Source: MVRV01 sp964646755 (lineage in GTDB: Bacteria > Desulfobacterota > Syntrophia > Syntrophales > Smithellaceae). Taken from it: a stretch of DNA of 43,435 bases. Both the position numbers and the translations under genes were made by a program. The notes under the pieces are model-generated. The model was not told the origin of the DNA. It did no database searches and saw nothing but the letters and a program-made list of their open reading frames with translations. Each line of letters begins with the position of its first letter. Positions within the stretch are counted from its first letter, which is position 1. The DNA is taken from positions 1 through 43,435 of the forward strand of contig CAZYIE010000029.1 of NCBI GenBank assembly GCA_964646755.1, written 5' to 3'. Positions 42,190-43,435 of this stretch are shown here, one piece after another.

Positions 42190-43435
42190 TCCCTGAAAAA
42201 GTCAGTTTTTTAAAAAGCGTACACAATCGTCATTTTAAAGTTTGCTTCGTTCATATTCAGACCGATAAATTCGTTTGAATGATCAAAATATCTCCCAAAC
42301 AGCCTTAGGAAAAAAGACAAAAAGAAAGCTCTGAGGAGCTTTCTCATGTTAAAACCACAACCGCAGAGAATAGCGTTCATGCGATCACCGTCTTTCCCCT
42401 GAAGATGATTCCGTTCCATCCGATTGTCTGATTTCAAATGACCGAAGATCGGCTCAATGGCAGATCGTCTCACCTGCCATTTCCAGAAACTGGCCTTCAT
42501 GCTCTTTTTCTTCTTGCCGGATAAATGAACTTCTGTATCAGGAATATCCTTGGAACTGCTGACCATCGACACCTTGCATCCAAACTCATATTTTTTATGA
42601 GCCTTACCTTTGGCAATACATTCCACTTCCGGGGCATGAACACTGTAAACTTTATTCGTATCTTTTCTTTTCTGATGAAAAATGGAAGATGCAATATTTA
42701 AAACTTTGGACAACCGCCCTTCGGCATTGGGACATTTTCTCTGAATATCACGAATAACCCGGCCCAGCATTGTCTTGAGTTTACGAGTCTCCTTCTTTGC
42801 CCGATTGTACTGTTGTGCCGATGCATAACGCCCTTGTCTTAGGAATGCCTTCTTACTCACTCGCTCGTAACTCTGTCTTAAGTTAATGTTCATCTTCTTG
42901 GATAATCTGACAAGACATCTACGGGCTTTATGGTAAAGTCTGGCGTCGGTGGGAAAGGCGATGGCTTTCTCTTGAACCGTTGTATCCACATTCACTCTTT
43001 CCAAATGTCGCTCTGTTAAAAGCTTCTTTTCTTGCGCCGTATGGATGGTCACCGTCAATAACTCTTCTATTTTCCCCGGTCCCAATCGCTTGCGCCAGCG
43101 GGTCATTGATGAAGGATCAATTGGCAGTTTATGCTGGAATTGCTTGAATCCGCAAAAATACTGCCAATAAGGATTCTCCAGTAACCGAGCCACAACGGAC
43201 TCATCACTCTCATTGTAGGCATGTTTCAAATAATGCAATCCAACTACCAATCTTGTGGGCAGTCCCGGTCTTCCATGTTTCTGTGCAAACAGATCACCAA
43301 ATGACTTATCAAAATGACTCCAGTCGATCTTATTGCCCAGCACATACAAGGGATGTCTTTTGTCCAGTATCTGTTCCAGGCTAACCCATCTTCCGCAGTT
43401 AAAAAATGGCAAGGCTGTTATTTCAGATATTTACG
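42190..43435 (-). mobile_element. IS5-type insertion sequence, running to the window edge
   Basis: The transposase gene, plus the flank beginning near 42190 (CCCTGAAAAAGTCAG), looks like one IS copy. The 5' end of the element is at or past the window end, so inverted repeats and target duplication could not be paired. The exact left boundary is approximate. Confidence 0.6.
42210..43412 (-). CDS. IS5-family transposase lacking the middle catalytic block
   Basis: A 400-residue DDE transposase of the IS5 group. The N-terminal domain has PLYVLGNKIDWSHFDKSFGD, the first catalytic Asp is D143 in RVNVDTTVQEKA, and the Glu is E320 in RRSAIEPIFGHLKSD. Between about residues 286 and 294 the sequence passes from VSMVSSSKD to DTEVHLSGKKKK. 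Relatives have about 60 residues there with an NPYDGHTL segment and the second Asp in a D-x-GYRG motif. So this copy is probably inactive through an in-frame deletion. The TTG start (complement at 43410-43412) is nominal; the true N-terminus may lie in the lost upstream sequence. Confidence 0.8.
   Translation of the reverse strand: MPFFNCGRWVSLEQILDKRHPLYVLGNKIDWSHFDKSFGDLFAQKHGRPGLPTRLVVGLHYLKHAYNESDESVVARLLENPYWQYFCGFKQFQHKLPIDPSSMTRWRKRLGPGKIEELLTVTIHTAQEKKLLTERHLERVNVDTTVQEKAIAFPTDARLYHKARRCLVRLSKKMNINLRQSYERVSKKAFLRQGRYASAQQYNRAKKETRKLKTMLGRVIRDIQRKCPNAEGRLSKVLNIASSIFHQKRKDTNKVYSVHAPEVECIAKGKAHKKYEFGCKVSMVSSSKDIPDTEVHLSGKKKKSMKASFWKWQVRRSAIEPIFGHLKSDNRMERNHLQGKDGDRMNAILCGCGFNMRKLLRAFFLSFFLRLFGRYFDHSNEFIGLNMNEANFKMTIVYAF

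Overview
The window looks like a chromosomal contig from a Gram-negative anaerobe of the former Deltaproteobacteria, most plausibly a Syntrophales-type bacterium such as a Smithella or Syntrophus relative. This rests on the gene order TIGR03960-like radical SAM / rplU / rpmA / obgE / proB, sigma-54 promoter use, outer-membrane proteins with C-terminal Phe, and metal-efflux genes. The genus is an inference. Two 10-base N runs (8471-8480, 25924-25933) mark unresolved sequence.

Region 1 (1-5690) is a thiol-redox and arsenic export block on the plus strand: a secreted thioredoxin, a CcdA-type electron-transfer membrane protein, an ACR3 arsenite pump, a VKOR-DsbA fusion and an ArsP-type permease. 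Decayed genes lie among and after them: a rhodanese tail, a radical SAM/FmdE chimera and an internally deleted sulfurtransferase. Region 2 (5733-6477) has a perfect 23-bp inverted repeat, a near-consensus sigma-54 promoter, a ZraP/Spy-like periplasmic protein and a strong terminator. Region 3 (6563-12197) is a tightly packed envelope operon: LolD-like ATPase, LolE/FtsX-like permease, exported NifX-like protein, LolA-like protein and outer-membrane beta-barrel, followed by a ChrA transporter. Region 4 (12375-17463) holds a lipoprotein-type MsrB with a second internal start, PpnP, and a minus-strand locus of two exported coiled-coil proteins plus a secreted TPR-CHAT protease-like protein.

Region 5 (17523-30363) is mainly DNA repair and chaperone housekeeping: radA, groES-groEL, an MFS carrier, a Ski2-like helicase, uvrB, a cyclic-nucleotide-binding protein, uvrC and mntP. 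A 728-bp gene-free, purine-rich stretch after uvrB may be an intron or element remnant. Region 6 (30403-39553) starts with an alkyltransferase gene whose 3' end runs into a palindromic repeat. It continues on the minus strand with an M48 protease, LemA, proB, obgE, rpmA, rplU and the radical SAM/DUF2344 protein with a small partner. Region 7 (39663-43435) has a Cys-rich protein, a MITE-like element just before hpt, a zinc-ribbon/DUF3426-like protein and an IS5-type transposase that lacks its middle catalytic block.

The most interesting loci are the ABC/NifX-like/LolA-like/barrel operon, the secreted CHAT-coiled-coil locus, the redox-coupled arsenic block with its surrounding gene decay, and the two-start MsrB.
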